From contig NZ_JAUCEU010000007.1 in assembly GCF_030348765.1 (NCBI RefSeq), positions 124,001 to 188,000 of the forward strand: DNA of 64,000 bases. Reading direction: 5' to 3'. The DNA is from Neobacillus sp. CF12 (GTDB taxonomy: Bacteria > Bacillota > Bacilli > Bacillales > Cytobacillaceae). Positions within the stretch are counted from its first letter, which is position 1. Every line of letters begins with the position of its first letter. The notes under the pieces were generated by a model. The model was given only the letters and a program-made list of their open reading frames with translations, was not told the DNA's origin and ran no database searches. This document shows, one piece after another, positions 7,060 to 15,183 of the stretch. The position numbers were made by a program, and so were the translations under genes.

Positions 7060-7441
7060 ATAGAGAAACTGAGAAAAATTAATATGAAAACTGCTGTATG
7101 TATGGGGATTATTTTTTACTCTTTGACTATCTTAATTCATGTTCTAATTCTCAGCGGCATTATTCCATTCACATGGGTTAATGGCCGCTACGCAGCTGCC
7201 AATATCTATTATCAATATCATTATTTCTATTAGTGGAGGAGCGTTTACGCTGTTTGTTGGCAGAATTATACTATATACATACAAAAGAGTAATAACCGTT
7301 ATATGCTGCATTTTTGTTGTACTTTGGTCTTTTGGGTTTATACAACAATTGTTTGGAACACCTTTTGAAAAAATGGTTTGTTCGTTAATTTTGTTCCTTG
7401 GAGTTATCTCGAACTTACGTATGGTGATTGAAAAAAGATAA
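7060..7441 (+). pseudogene. Four-helix membrane protein, frameshifted and without a standard start
   Basis: GAGGTGG at 7046-7052 points to ATA at 7060 as the former start. From there the frame encodes EKLRKINMKTAVCMGIIFY and ILIHVLILSGIIPFTWVNG, then shifts. The +1 frame from about 7181 continues ATQLPISIINIIISISGGAF through further helices to 7441. The join falls inside the conserved IPFTWVNGGR-type loop of a small Firmicutes membrane family I know only as hypothetical. So there are two lesions: a near-cognate start and a frameshift near 7175-7180. Sequencing error is possible. Confidence 0.55.
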
Positions 7442-7602
7442 CAGTAACACTAAAATCAACAACTTTGTGAAAAAATACACTAAACAGGGGCTAGAGTGAA
7501 ATAAAAACATATTAGAGAATAAATAACGCTTGGACTAAACCAAAGAGTTGAAGAAAAGAAGCAAGTAACCTTGCACAAATAGCAAGGTGCCTGGCATCTT
7601 TA

Positions 7603-8496
7603 TTAATCTCTGTTAAATTTGTATTTTCTCAAAGAAATAAATAAGAAAATCCCAAGAGAAACAATGGTCCACATGAGTGAGATAGCCGGATCAATATTTC
7701 TGACAACAAATAAGGAAGGGATGTCACCTGAGGCAGAGTCATCCATCGTTATAAACCACCCCAATAGCATATTATTTGCTGCGTGCGCTCCAATCGACAA
7801 TTCGGCACTGTTCGTTTTTGCAGTTATATAACACCAAATGAATCCAGTTAACAAATAATCAGCTCCAACCAAAATGGGGGAATACCCCATCTCAGGATTG
7901 GTGAAATGGAGTGCGCCAAATATCGAGCCTGCTAATAGAGATAAAAGAAAGGGAATGCGAATCCATTTTCCTAACAACTGCATGAGATATCCTCTAAAAA
8001 ATATTTCCTCACAGGTCGTTTGAATGGGAGTTAATACAAGTACGAGCACAAATAACAACAAAAAATCAGAAACTCTGACATTGTTAAATAAGTAATCCCC
8101 AGGGCTTAACAGGGAATCGATGATGGAAGTCAGACCCAGGATGACAAAGAAGGTAATAAATCCAAAGCCTATTCTCTTCCAACCTATTTTTCTATTGGGC
8201 GTAACGAGCGAAATAAATTTGCGTTTATGAATGAAACGAATTGCGACAAAAAAGCCCAAAAGCCAAAATAAAAATTGTGAATTCATCAGGGCAAAATAAA
8301 GTAACGGGTTCATTCCTACATAATCCTCTTTTTCAAAATCATAATTGGTATTAGGGTTTTCGTCCGTATTAACAATCCAATCGCTAATGATGACAAAGGG
8401 CAGCGCACCAACAAAGATAAACAGAATAATTACAATAAATGAAGATAAATACCGCTTCCAGCTATTCTTGCCTTCTTTTACTTTAATGAAATCCAA
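7603..8496 (-). CDS. CPBP-family intramembrane metalloprotease
   Basis: A 297-aa protein with about eight membrane helices and the CPBP (CAAX protease/bacteriocin-processing) motifs in order: EEIFFRG (motif 1, near residue 165), FGALHF (motif 2) and GAHAANN (motif 3). These supply the glutamates and histidines of the intramembrane active site. Related proteins cleave prenylated or peptide substrates and some give bacteriocin self-immunity; no partner is nearby. It stands alone on the minus strand. The weak hairpin CCTTGC / GCAAGG at 7570-7588 may end it. Confidence 0.9.
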   Translation of the reverse strand: MDFIKVKEGKNSWKRYLSSFIVIILFIFVGALPFVIISDWIVNTDENPNTNYDFEKEDYVGMNPLLYFALMNSQFLFWLLGFFVAIRFIHKRKFISLVTPNRKIGWKRIGFGFITFFVILGLTSIIDSLLSPGDYLFNNVRVSDFLLLFVLVLVLTPIQTTCEEIFFRGYLMQLLGKWIRIPFLLSLLAGSIFGALHFTNPEMGYSPILVGADYLLTGFIWCYITAKTNSAELSIGAHAANNMLLGWFITMDDSASGDIPSLFVVRNIDPAISLMWTIVSLGIFLFISLRKYKFNRD

Positions 8497-8578
8497 TTAC
8501 AGTACACCAACATTCTAATAGTTTTGAAAAATACATACAAATTATTTCACTATTGGTTAATTTAGTCAATTACTAGGT

Positions 8579-8665
8579 TTAATGACCGGATATTTTTAAT
8601 ATAGATTGCTTAATAAGAGGGCAGGCGGCACTACAACCACCAACCGCTAAAAAGTGTACACTTAC
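8579..8665 (-). CDS. Possible 28-aa hydrophobic peptide
   Basis: After GGAGGG on the minus strand a frame reads VSVHFLAVGGCSAACPLIKQ and continues to a stop at 8579. Its first codon would be GTA, or the frame was shifted from the ATG seven bases earlier. It is too short to assign, and could be a decayed small membrane peptide. Confidence 0.22.
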   Translation of the reverse strand, partial: VSVHFLAVGGCSAACPLIKQSILKISGH

Positions 8666-8706
8666 ATGTCTTCCCTCCAGTTTTATTTAAATGTTATTAC
8701 ATATAA

Positions 8707-8766
8707 TCGGCTTCAAGCCCTTTTTCTTATGAAGCTAAAGGGGAAATTGTATAGCAGTTAGTTAAC
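8707..8766 (+). repeat. Composite repeat copy (terminator + R2 hairpin)
   Basis: GGCTTCAAGCC and T run, then CTTATGAAGCTAAAGGGG with a partner TAGTTAAC arm. The R2 is more diverged than most. Confidence 0.5.
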
Positions 8767-8796
8767 TTGTTATTTAAATAAAATCAGTGAGATTTG

Positions 8797-8864
8797 AAGA
8801 TTGGGTTACTGGGATAGTCCTTTTTGTTGTTGCACTATCGGGGAAGAATAGTTCAATAAGAACA
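8797..8864 (+). repeat. Composite repeat copy
   Basis: GACTATCC-like hairpin and T run, then GTTGCACTATCGGGG and AATAGTTCAATAAGAAC, the R2 consensus with compensating changes in both arms (ACTAT/ATAGT replaces ACTAA/TTAGT). Confidence 0.65.
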
Positions 8865-8930
8865 GGGAAAAAGATACCTTACGACGAATTTATTCTTATT
8901 GTAAATCAAAGTTATTTATTGGAGGTATTA

Positions 8931-9281
8931 ATGAATCCTATACTAAATCAAATCGGTACAGTTTTTATTCCTGTAAGTAATATTGAAGAGGCACGTAATT
9001 GGTATTGTGACATACTTGGTTTAGCATCAGAAGGCGAAATATTATTTGGTCATTTGTTTATAGTACCTATGAATGGAACAGGTATAGTATTAGATAGCAA
9101 AATTTTTTCAGATGAAAGTATTTTCAAAGCCCCGCTATTTCATTTCAATACTAATAATATAGAGAATGCTTACGAGTATATGATGCAAAAGAATGTAGAA
9201 ATAACAACAGGAATAGAGAATAATCAATGGTTTAATTTTAAAGACCCTGATGGCAATCATTTGATGGTGTGTGAGTGTTAA
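8931..9281 (+). CDS. VOC family protein
   Basis: A 116-aa glyoxalase-fold protein: GTVFIPVSNIEEARNWYCDI, then GLASEGEIL and a final FKDPDGNHLMVCE, which carries the usual C-terminal metal Glu. ATG 8931 follows TGGAGG. A longer frame back to 8787 is rejected because it reads through a copy of the dispersed repeat. It is the first complete gene of the repeat-delimited array. Confidence 0.88.
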   Translation: MNPILNQIGTVFIPVSNIEEARNWYCDILGLASEGEILFGHLFIVPMNGTGIVLDSKIFSDESIFKAPLFHFNTNNIENAYEYMMQKNVEITTGIENNQWFNFKDPDGNHLMVCEC

Positions 9282-9374
9282 AACCTTATTAAGCAAACAT
9301 GATTTGTATTATAAAAATCATTTATAATAGAAAAAGAAAAAATTCTAAAATATTGAACTTGGGGGCAACTATAT

Positions 9375-9701
9375 ATGACTGGAATTGCAAAAACTCCTGA
9401 ACCACCTTATTTTGCAGTGATTTTTTCGTCACAGAGAACTACGGGAGATAAAGGTTACGGAAAAATGGCGGAAAAAATGGTAGAATTAGCTTCTCAGCAA
9501 AAGGGATTCTTAGGCGTGGAAAGTGCTCGTGATGATGGGGTAGGAATTACAGTTTCATATTGGGATTCCTTAGATGCTATAAAGAATTGGAAGGAACACT
9601 CAGCACATCAAATTGCACAGGATAAAGGTAAAAATGAATGGTACAAGAGCTTCGCAATAAGAGTGTGTAAAGTAGAAAGAGATAACTTTTACGAAATGTA
9701 A
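9375..9701 (+). CDS. Antibiotic biosynthesis monooxygenase (ABM) domain protein
   Basis: A 108-aa ferredoxin-like ABM-fold protein: YFAVIFSSQRT at the first strand, MVELASQQKGFLGVESARD and a central VSYWDSLDAIKNWKEHSAH, the family signature. Relatives degrade haem, oxidise quinones or are structural only. The start follows GGGGGC. It has its own repeat-derived terminator about 60 bases downstream, so it is probably monocistronic. Confidence 0.9.
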   Translation: MTGIAKTPEPPYFAVIFSSQRTTGDKGYGKMAEKMVELASQQKGFLGVESARDDGVGITVSYWDSLDAIKNWKEHSAHQIAQDKGKNEWYKSFAIRVCKVERDNFYEM

Positions 9702-9746
9702 TTATTCTAGCCTTATCCAACTAAATGATACTTTACCTCATAACAG

Positions 9747-9800
9747 GGTTGTAACAGCAACTTATTTTTTATGCAACTAAAGGTGCAGGTTAGTGCAACA
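9747..9800 (+). repeat. Composite repeat copy (terminator + R2)
   Basis: GTTGTAACAGCAAC hairpin with TTATTTTTT, then TGCAACTAAAGGTGCAGG and TTAGTGCAAC, whose arms pair. Confidence 0.65.
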
Positions 9801-9852
9801 AAAATCCAATCAGACTACAAATGTCTTGATTGAAAAAGAAATTTAATACTAT

Positions 9853-9950
9853 CTGTTGTTCAACGAACGGGGACAAGAGTTTAAGATTGGGACTGCTGCG
9901 GCAATCCCTTTTCTTCTTGAACTAAAGGGGCAGGATACTTAAAGAAGGTG
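9853..9950 (+). repeat. Composite repeat copy (R1 + terminator + R2)
   Basis: R1 GTTGTTCAACGAACGGGG, terminator GGGACTGC-TGCG-GCAATCCC with TTTT, and R2 CTTGAACTAAAGGGGCAGG. Confidence 0.7.
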
Positions 9951-9999
9951 CAATCAACAATAATGGAGAAATACTCATAGTATTGTAGGGAGGGGTTTT

Positions 10000-10419
10000 A
10001 TGGATTTAAGAATACATAGTGATTTTTCTAAAGTGAATCTTGATGAAATGAAGGAAATTTATTCTTCTGTCGGTTGGACAAAGCATATAAAAGAGATTAT
10101 CAAGCAAGTTTTCGAAGCAAGTAATGTCATAGCATTGGTTACAGTAATTGGTCGGATTATTGGATTTGGTAGGGCGATGACAGATAGTGTTTTTAATGCT
10201 GCAATTTATGACGTTATAGTACATCCAGAATTTCAACAACAAGGGATAGCGAGACAAATTATGGAGTATTTACTTGATAAATTAAGTAATATATCGTGCG
10301 TTCATTTAATATCTACCTCTGGAAATGAGGACTTTTATAAGAAACATGGATTAAAGAGAATTAAAACAGGAATGGCTAGGTACTTAAACCCTAATCTAGC
10401 CAGTGAGTATTTAGAATAA
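10000..10419 (+). CDS. GNAT family N-acetyltransferase
   Basis: A 139-aa GNAT protein. The acetyl-CoA site is visible in IYDVIVHPEFQQQGIARQIM (Q/R-x-x-G-x-A type, near residue 85) and the end FYKKHGLKRIKTGMARYL is typical. The substrate is unknown; many short Bacillus relatives acetylate amines or small toxins. The start has GGGAGGGG upstream. It is flanked on both sides by copies of the dispersed repeat. Confidence 0.92.
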   Translation: MDLRIHSDFSKVNLDEMKEIYSSVGWTKHIKEIIKQVFEASNVIALVTVIGRIIGFGRAMTDSVFNAAIYDVIVHPEFQQQGIARQIMEYLLDKLSNISCVHLISTSGNEDFYKKHGLKRIKTGMARYLNPNLASEYLE

Positions 10420-10421
10420 CC

Positions 10422-10463
10422 ATTTTTCTTGTTGTACTAAAGAAGCAGTTTAATAAGAACAGA
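10422..10463 (+). repeat. R2-type hairpin repeat copy
   Basis: CTTGTTGTACTAAAGAAGCA and GTTTAATAAGAAC lie three bases after the GNAT stop codon. Confidence 0.6.
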
Positions 10464-10549
10464 CAATCAATATACTATGTAGAATATAATAAGATGAGGT
10501 TGTATAAATATATAGAAAAAACAGTATATAAAAATTAGGAGTGTTGGTT

Positions 10550-11044
10550 ATGGTTCATGCAAAAGATGTTTTATCGGATCAGTTGTTGGCAAATGCCAAT
10601 GACCCTAGTTGGTACCTACCATTTTCAGATTCAGTAGAAAGATTGTCTGAGGAACATGCATTTTGGAAGCCAAACGAAGAAAGTAATAGTATTGCTGAAA
10701 TTGTGCAGCATCTACTATATTGGAATCAAACATGGCAAACAAGGTACCAAAAATCTCATGTTGATGCTGTGCCTTCCATAGGAAATAATAATAACAGCTT
10801 TATTATTCCTGAAAATCATACTTTTGCTGGCTTAAAGAAACAACTATTAGAGGTGCTTTTACGTTGGCAAGAGTTATTATCTGAAGAAAATGTTGAGAGT
10901 GAAGTTAATGGTTTTCCTGGACACGTGAAATGGTGGGCAATACTCGGAAATGTGGCAACTCATAACGCATATCACATTGGTCAGATCATTTATATCCGGA
11001 AGTTGCAAAATAGCTGGAAAATAGATGCAGGAGAAGATAAATAA
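10550..11044 (+). CDS. DinB-family protein
   Basis: A 164-aa DinB superfamily four-helix bundle. The conserved ligand helices are WKPNEESNSIAEIVQHLLYW and NVATHNAYHIGQIIYIRK, providing the three His residues. ATG 10550 is preferred to GTG 10541, which overlaps the TTAGGAG ribosome binding site. Metal-dependent thiol-S-transferase or damage-inducible activity is known for some relatives; the role here is unknown. Confidence 0.9.
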   Translation: MVHAKDVLSDQLLANANDPSWYLPFSDSVERLSEEHAFWKPNEESNSIAEIVQHLLYWNQTWQTRYQKSHVDAVPSIGNNNNSFIIPENHTFAGLKKQLLEVLLRWQELLSEENVESEVNGFPGHVKWWAILGNVATHNAYHIGQIIYIRKLQNSWKIDAGEDK

Positions 11045-11063
11045 ATAAAAGTTGCACTAGCGC

Positions 11064-11155
11064 CTACTTGAACTAAAGGGTGCTAAAGTTGAGGATCAAT
11101 CTGCCATTTGGTGGCTTTTTCTTATTGAGCTAACGTTGCAGGTTAGTTGAACAAG
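11064..11155 (+). repeat. Composite repeat copy (R1 + terminator + R2)
   Basis: R1 CTTGAACTAAAGGGTGC, hairpin TGCCATTTGGTGGC with TTTTT, and R2 CTTATTGAGCTAACGTTGCA, whose right arm GGTTAGTTGAACAAG pairs over 13 positions. Confidence 0.75.
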
Positions 11156-11156
11156 A

Positions 11157-11192
11157 AATAAAAAAGCATCGGCTTTAAAACTGATGCTTTTT
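11157..11192 (-). terminator. Terminator of the secreted hypothetical gene
   Basis: AAAAGCATC / GATGCTTTT stem; on the minus strand it is followed by a T-rich run. Confidence 0.7.
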
Positions 11193-11196
11193 CACT

Positions 11197-11721
11197 TTAC
11201 TTTATGGAATTTGTGATTTCCATTAATATTTCGGATGTTACTTTGTCCGATATTCTCTTATTTACACTCAAAACATACTGGAATCCATCTTTTTCAAATG
11301 CTAATAGGTTAATTCCTCTTGCAAATTTCGTACTATAAATCGCATTACTTCCGTCTTTTAGTTTTAAGGTTCTGTCAATATGTTCCTTTCTAATTGGTAA
11401 GCCGTACTTTGCTGGTTGGACAAAAATCATATAGTGGTTCTGAGGTATATCCTTATGCAAGTATTCAATTTCATACTTATCATTTATTTCGTCATCGAGA
11501 TTATTGAACCTTCCGAAACTGTGTGTAAAAGCAACTGGAGGCAATGGTACTGGCAAGGCTATCTCTTGCTTAAAATGTTTATTGCCTTCGTTTAAAGCCT
11601 CGTGAACTTCTTTGAAGCCAATATCAAAATAAACCTTTTGAAGTTCTTCGCTCGTGTAGCTAGCCTTAACTATAGGCGAAAAAGAAAAGGTTAGAACAAT
11701 ACAAAATACGAATATTTTTAT
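11197..11721 (-). CDS. Secreted hypothetical protein without a standard start codon
   Basis: The frame is open from 11739 to 11197, but its first ATG/GTG/TTG is an internal TTG at 11556. The region before that clearly codes: KIFVFCIVLTFSFSPIVKAS is a signal peptide, and YTSEELQKVYFDIGFKEVHE follows. AAGGA lies upstream near 11737, and the only start-like codon in reach is ATA 11721 (about 174 aa). No catalytic motif is recognised; IYSTKFARGINLLAFEKDGF and FTHSFGRFNN are the most distinctive parts. It may be a decayed gene or use a non-standard start. Confidence 0.5.
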   Translation of the reverse strand: MKIFVFCIVLTFSFSPIVKASYTSEELQKVYFDIGFKEVHEALNEGNKHFKQEIALPVPLPPVAFTHSFGRFNNLDDEINDKYEIEYLHKDIPQNHYMIFVQPAKYGLPIRKEHIDRTLKLKDGSNAIYSTKFARGINLLAFEKDGFQYVLSVNKRISDKVTSEILMEITNSIK

Positions 11722-11810
11722 TTGATTATAACCACGTCCTTATTTTTTTCTAGGTGTTAATTTGGTATTTATTATTTGCAAGTATTTTCTTAACTATTAA
11801 CTGGCTGTCA

Positions 11811-11861
11811 ACACGGTGCAGTTCTTATTGCACTAACGGAGCAGTTTAGTTTAATAACAGG
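11811..11861 (+). repeat. R2-type hairpin repeat copy
   Basis: CTTATTGCACTAACGGAGCA with right arm GTTTAGTTTAATAAC; the arms pair around the loop CGGAGCAG. Confidence 0.7.
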
Positions 11862-11981
11862 GATAAAAATACAAATGGTTTTATATCGCATTTGCCTCAT
11901 ACGGTGTAATAAACAAGAAGGTTTTTTAAAATAAAAAAACCAACAAATAGCTGGTTATAGGTAGACTTTCTTAATTGTCAG

Positions 11982-12254
11982 TTATCGGAGTTGATTTTGA
12001 AAAGCGTTTAATATCGCATCTCGTTGAGCTGGGAGTAAAACACCAAATTCTGTGATTTCACAAATACTTATTACAAATTTTTCAACTGTAAACTGATTGG
12101 GGCTACCACAAAAACATATAAATTTGAAGGATAGGTCTCCAAGGATAAGAATCGAATCATCTTGTACATCTTTTATTGTGCCAAAAACAAAGGAACCATC
12201 TCTTTCAAAAACAACAACGATTTCTCCTATGTTTTTTTTAAGCTGTTCTGCCAT
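11982..12254 (-). CDS. Hypothetical 90-aa protein
   Basis: Not recognised. The N-terminal half (MAEQLKKNIGEIVVVFERDG, FGTIKDVQDDSILILGD) looks like a small beta-barrel, and CFCGSP is the only Cys-rich spot. GAGGGG abuts the ATG directly, which is too close for a normal ribosome site. In another frame MSENHKIANVNVLRG leads into this start, and one extra G in the GGGG run would fuse the two. So the true protein may begin near 12306, or the two frames are translationally coupled. Confidence 0.55.
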   Translation of the reverse strand: MAEQLKKNIGEIVVVFERDGSFVFGTIKDVQDDSILILGDLSFKFICFCGSPNQFTVEKFVISICEITEFGVLLPAQRDAILNAFQNQLR

Positions 12255-12470
12255 CCCCTCAACACATTCACATTGGCAATCTTATGATTCTCAGACATCT
12301 CAGACAAAAGAACACCTCCATTAAAAGGAAATTTTAATTCAATTTAAGATATTCAGATTGTTTCTAATTGTCTGCATGGTTGTCCATAAAAACATAAATT
12401 TTATGTGAAGGAGATATGTTATAAGTCCATTTATGGGTAAAGATAATGTCCAATAGAAGAGAAGGTGCTT

Positions 12471-12508
12471 GTTCAACAAACGGGCGGCTTTACTTGAATA
12501 AGAACAAC
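12471..12508 (+). repeat. Hairpin repeat copy (R1-like)
   Basis: GTTCAACAAACGGGCGGC and TTTACTTGAATAAGAAC match the dispersed repeat consensus. Confidence 0.55.
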
Positions 12509-12571
12509 ATAGGAATCCAAAACCAGATATGAAAATTCATGAGTGGCAAATATGATTGCATTTATGTCTTC

Positions 12572-12600
12572 TTGCAAATATTTTAAAAAAATGTTAAACT
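12572..12600 (+). promoter_or_regulatory. Promoter of the cold-shock gene
   Basis: TTGCAA (12572-12577), a 17-base spacer and TAAACT (12595-12600). This gives a leader of about 115 nt, typical of cold-inducible csp mRNAs. The leader ends with the hairpin GTGTGC-AAA-GCACAC just before the ribosome site. Confidence 0.6.
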
Positions 12601-12721
12601 TTAGAAGAATTATTTTTGATCGGTGTAAAGGATAGTATAAGATTAACTTTTCGTCTTGATGATCACTGAGTGCAAGGATAGTAACACATTGTGTGCAAAG
12701 CACACAGCAGGAGGAAACAAA

Positions 12722-12922
12722 ATGGAACAAGGTAAAGTAAAATGGTTTAACGCAGAAAAAGGTTTCGGATTTATCGAGCGTGAAGGCGGAGAAGACGTAT
12801 TCGTTCATTTCTCAGCTATCCAAGGCGAAGGTTTCAAATCTTTAGACGAAGGTCAAACAGTTTCTTTTGACGTTGAGCAAGGTCAACGTGGAGCTCAAGC
12901 GGCTAACGTGCGTAAAGCTTAA
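12722..12922 (+). CDS. Cold-shock protein (CspA/CspB family)
   Basis: A 66-aa single-domain nucleic-acid-binding protein. RNP1 is KGFGFIE and RNP2 is VFVHFSAI; the start [20 protein letters not shown] is the Bacillus CspB/D pattern. It binds single-stranded RNA/DNA and acts as an RNA chaperone during cold shock and growth changes. The ribosome site is AGGAGG. Codons are strongly biased (GGC, GGT, CGT, GAA), consistent with high expression and unlike the accessory genes around it. The longer upstream frame is only the leader. Confidence 0.97.
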   Translation: MEQGKVKWFNAEKGFGFIEREGGEDVFVHFSAIQGEGFKSLDEGQTVSFDVEQGQRGAQAANVRKA

Positions 12923-12937
12923 TAATAAGAACAAACT

Positions 12938-12969
12938 AAAGCAGGCTCTTTATAGAGTCTGTTTTTTTA
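12938..12969 (+). terminator. Terminator of csp
   Basis: CAGGCTC / GAGTCTG stem followed by TTTTTTT. Confidence 0.85.
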
Positions 12970-13144
12970 TTGCTCCTTTTAAAAACAAGGAGCCCCACTC
13001 ACGAATGAGTAGGGCACATGTAAACAAGTAAATCAAATGGTAAACAAAGTGTACCATATTATCAAGAATTCTCCTAATTACCTTTGAATAAACATTTTAA
13101 AGTGCTTATGGAGAGAGTGGGAAAATTGTCCATCTTTATTGGCG

Positions 13145-13241
13145 TAATTCGACTAACGGGTGCTTGAGTTTAAGAAGGGTTAGGCTGCTGCGGCAGCCTT
13201 TTTTGCTTGTTCCACTAACGAAGCAGGATAACTGAAGAAGG
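13145..13241 (+). repeat. Composite repeat copy (R1 + terminator + R2), clearest example
   Basis: R1 GACTAACGGGTGCTTGAGTT, then GGCTGC-TGC-GGCAGCC with TTTTTT, then R2 TTGTTCCACTAACGAAGC. No gene starts or ends within 70 bases on either side, so the repeat is a discrete unit. The rest of 12970-13315 shows nothing else. Confidence 0.75.
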
Positions 13242-13315
13242 ATTTTTTTAAATTGGAAACGAATTTTATAGTATCTTTCTCTAAATATATAATAGTTTAA
13301 AATAGGGGTGTAAAA

Positions 13316-13807
13316 ATGAATGACAAAAAGAAAAGGATTAGAAAAATTATAAGTGGGCTCTTTGCAGGAGTCGTAGCAACGATTGTCCCTATTGTCTTTC
13401 TTGCTTACGCTATGGGAGAGGGGGAAGGAAAAAGTATTCTAGATTTTCTTTCTTACCTGCTTCCGCTAATTGCTATTTCCGCACTTTCTTTAATTACTCC
13501 AGTTCCCTATATTATTGGTGGTATTTTAATACTGTTTAGTCTATATGTAGAAAAGATAAAGTGGCGTATCTTTCTCCAAGCACTAACTTTATCAGTCCTG
13601 CCGGCTACTGCATCCGGACTATTATCGCTTTTAGATGGTTTTTCTATTAAAGAAGCGTTAGAAGATTCCTCCGGTTTCTTTCTACTCCTTTTTGTCTGGG
13701 GAATCATAATTGGTTTTATCCACTTGTGGTTTGAAAAGTGGTTTAAAAAAAAGAGAACAAATAAAACAACATACTTTTTAGAAAAGTGTGAAATCAACAT
13801 TAAATAG
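13316..13807 (+). CDS. Hypothetical membrane protein
   Basis: A 163-aa protein not assigned to a family. It has a basic N-terminus (MNDKKKRIRKII) and four predicted membrane helices, roughly residues 10-32, 42-60, 62-82 and 118-136. A basic tail (WFEKWFKKKRTNK) suggests a cytoplasmic C-terminus. The start follows AGGGGTG. It lies between two composite repeat copies, like its neighbours. Confidence 0.7.
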   Translation: MNDKKKRIRKIISGLFAGVVATIVPIVFLAYAMGEGEGKSILDFLSYLLPLIAISALSLITPVPYIIGGILILFSLYVEKIKWRIFLQALTLSVLPATASGLLSLLDGFSIKEALEDSSGFFLLLFVWGIIIGFIHLWFEKWFKKKRTNKTTYFLEKCEINIK

Positions 13808-13814
13808 AAAATAA

Positions 13815-13900
13815 CTTATTAAACGAATGGGTGCATTACTGGAACAACGGTAATGCTTATTTCCTTTTTTGACTAACGGTGCAGTTTAGTTCAATAAGAA
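13815..13900 (+). repeat. Composite repeat copy (R1 + terminator + R2)
   Basis: R1 AAACGAATGGGTGC, terminator GCATTAC / GTAATGC, then R2 TTGACTAACGGTGCAG with right arm TTTAGTTCAATAAG. Confidence 0.75.
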
Positions 13901-13919
13901 AATTGAAAAGATAAAAGAG

Positions 13920-13950
13920 AATGGCTCAGAATACTGAGCCATTTTCTTTT
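13920..13950 (+). terminator. Additional terminator
   Basis: AATGGCTCAG / CTGAGCCATT around AATA, with a T-rich tail. Confidence 0.8.
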
Positions 13951-14125
13951 ATAAAGACCATTTAATGGTTAGAAATTTTCGTTTCATTTATTGATAACAG
14001 TAATAGAGGGTTGAAATGGTTGAAGGGATGAGTGGTATCTCTTTTTTAAAGTCGTGTCAAGTTTTTTGGGTTATTGAATACATTAAAGAGAACAGATCAT
14101 TTATACAGAGTGAGGTGACAAAATC

Positions 14126-14842
14126 ATATTTTCTGCTACAGAAATGCGGGATTTCACGTTGTTTTCCTTGCCCCATATTGTTACATTATTGATCTTCTTT
14201 ACTTCATTTTCCCTTTTCATTTATTACAGACAGAAACTTAAGGAATACCAAGCCATTTTGAAGTGGTCATTATTTACTATTTTGCTTGTTTGTGAGATAA
14301 CCCTACAATTGTATTTAATTGTAATAAAGGAATGGACCGTTAGTGATCTTCCATTGCAGGTTTGTTCCATTAGTGCCTTTTTGGCTTTGTTCTTATTCTT
14401 GAAAAAAAACCCCAAAATGTTTCAATTGTTATTTTTTATCGGTACACTTCCTCCTATTTTGAGTATGATTTCACCAGATATTATCCACCAATTTCCTCAT
14501 TTTCGTTTTATAAGATATTTCCTTAAACATTCAGCCATCCCGTTAGCAGTATTGTATTTTATCTTTTTTGAAGGGTACAGGGTTCCCAGGAAGGCCATTT
14601 TATCCAGCTTTTTCATTATTAATCTAATTGCTTTACCTATTTTTTTCTTGAATCGACTGCTTGGCACCAACTTTTTCTTCTTAGCAGCACCTTCGGAAGC
14701 CGAGACATTATTATTATTTTTCGGAAGCGGGATAATGTATAACATTAGTCTTGAGATCGTCGCACTGATTGTATGTATCATCACGTATATTCCAATGGGT
14801 ATTTTACAAAAAAAAGAAAATATGAAAATAGGAGGTCATTAA
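14126..14842 (+). CDS. TIGR02206-type (YwaF-like) membrane protein
   Basis: About 238 aa with six or more membrane helices. The family core is visible: LPLQVCSISAFLALFLFLKK, HFRFIRYFLKHSAIPLAVLY and IMYNISLEIVALI. Function is unknown in the family. GAGGTGA at 14112-14118 points to ATA 14126, giving FSATEMRDFTLFSLPH at the N-terminus, which fits relatives. The first ATG (14144) is 25 bases from the ribosome site. The ATA start is therefore likely unless a substitution has crippled the gene. Confidence 0.75.
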   Translation: MFSATEMRDFTLFSLPHIVTLLIFFTSFSLFIYYRQKLKEYQAILKWSLFTILLVCEITLQLYLIVIKEWTVSDLPLQVCSISAFLALFLFLKKNPKMFQLLFFIGTLPPILSMISPDIIHQFPHFRFIRYFLKHSAIPLAVLYFIFFEGYRVPRKAILSSFFIINLIALPIFFLNRLLGTNFFFLAAPSEAETLLLFFGSGIMYNISLEIVALIVCIITYIPMGILQKKENMKIGGH

Positions 14843-14843
14843 A

Positions 14844-14993
14844 GTAGAGACAATGATTGGTGAATCATATCCCTTCACAGTCTAACCGGTGCAAGGAGGC
14901 TATGGAGGATCCTTCTCTAACATTTTAAATGAAATAGAAGAGCTGCAAACAATTCACGAAATATTTTACGACGATTTATTGATGAATCAATAA
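14844..14993 (+). pseudogene. Small gene with in-frame stop and GTA at the start position
   Basis: GGAGGT at the end of the previous gene points to GTA 14844. The frame reads ETMIGESYPFTV, stop (TAA 14883), then PVQGGYGGSFSNILNEIEEL to a stop at 14993. The two halves fit a single short acidic protein of about 49 aa with one nonsense codon. I do not recognise the family. Confidence 0.4.
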
Positions 14994-15071
14994 AGAGAAA
15001 TTTATCCATTTGTATGTCTTTTACAAAAACAAAACTTTTATTTACTTAATGAGTTTGTGAAGGAATGTACT

Positions 15072-15140
15072 TAAAGTAACGGGTGCTTTAGTTGAAGAAA
15101 GCCACTGATTTTTATCAGTGGCTTTTTTGTTTGTTTAATG
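15072..15140 (+). repeat. Composite repeat copy (R1 + terminator)
   Basis: R1 AGTAACGGGTGCTTTAGTT followed by the strong terminator GCCACTGAT / ATCAGTGGC with TTTTTT. Confidence 0.75.
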
Positions 15141-15183
15141 GAAGACCTTTACTATGAACTATTTAATCAATCACGGCGGAATT

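Noticed and set aside
7603..8496. CPBP protease as part of a defence or bacteriocin immunity system
   Set aside because: No bacteriocin, abortive-infection partner or restriction gene is adjacent; the family name alone is not evidence.
8787..8930. N-terminal extension of the VOC protein at 8931
   Set aside because: The open frame runs through a dispersed-repeat copy and has no ribosome site; TGGAGG supports ATG 8931.
12473..12808. Open frame on the minus strand over the cold-shock gene
   Set aside because: It has no ribosome site and overlaps the csp promoter, leader and coding region; the csp assignment is certain.
8797..13900. Dispersed hairpins as integron attC sites
   Set aside because: They lack the attC core sites I know, contain terminators, and no integron integrase is present. 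The cassette-like layout is reported without that label.
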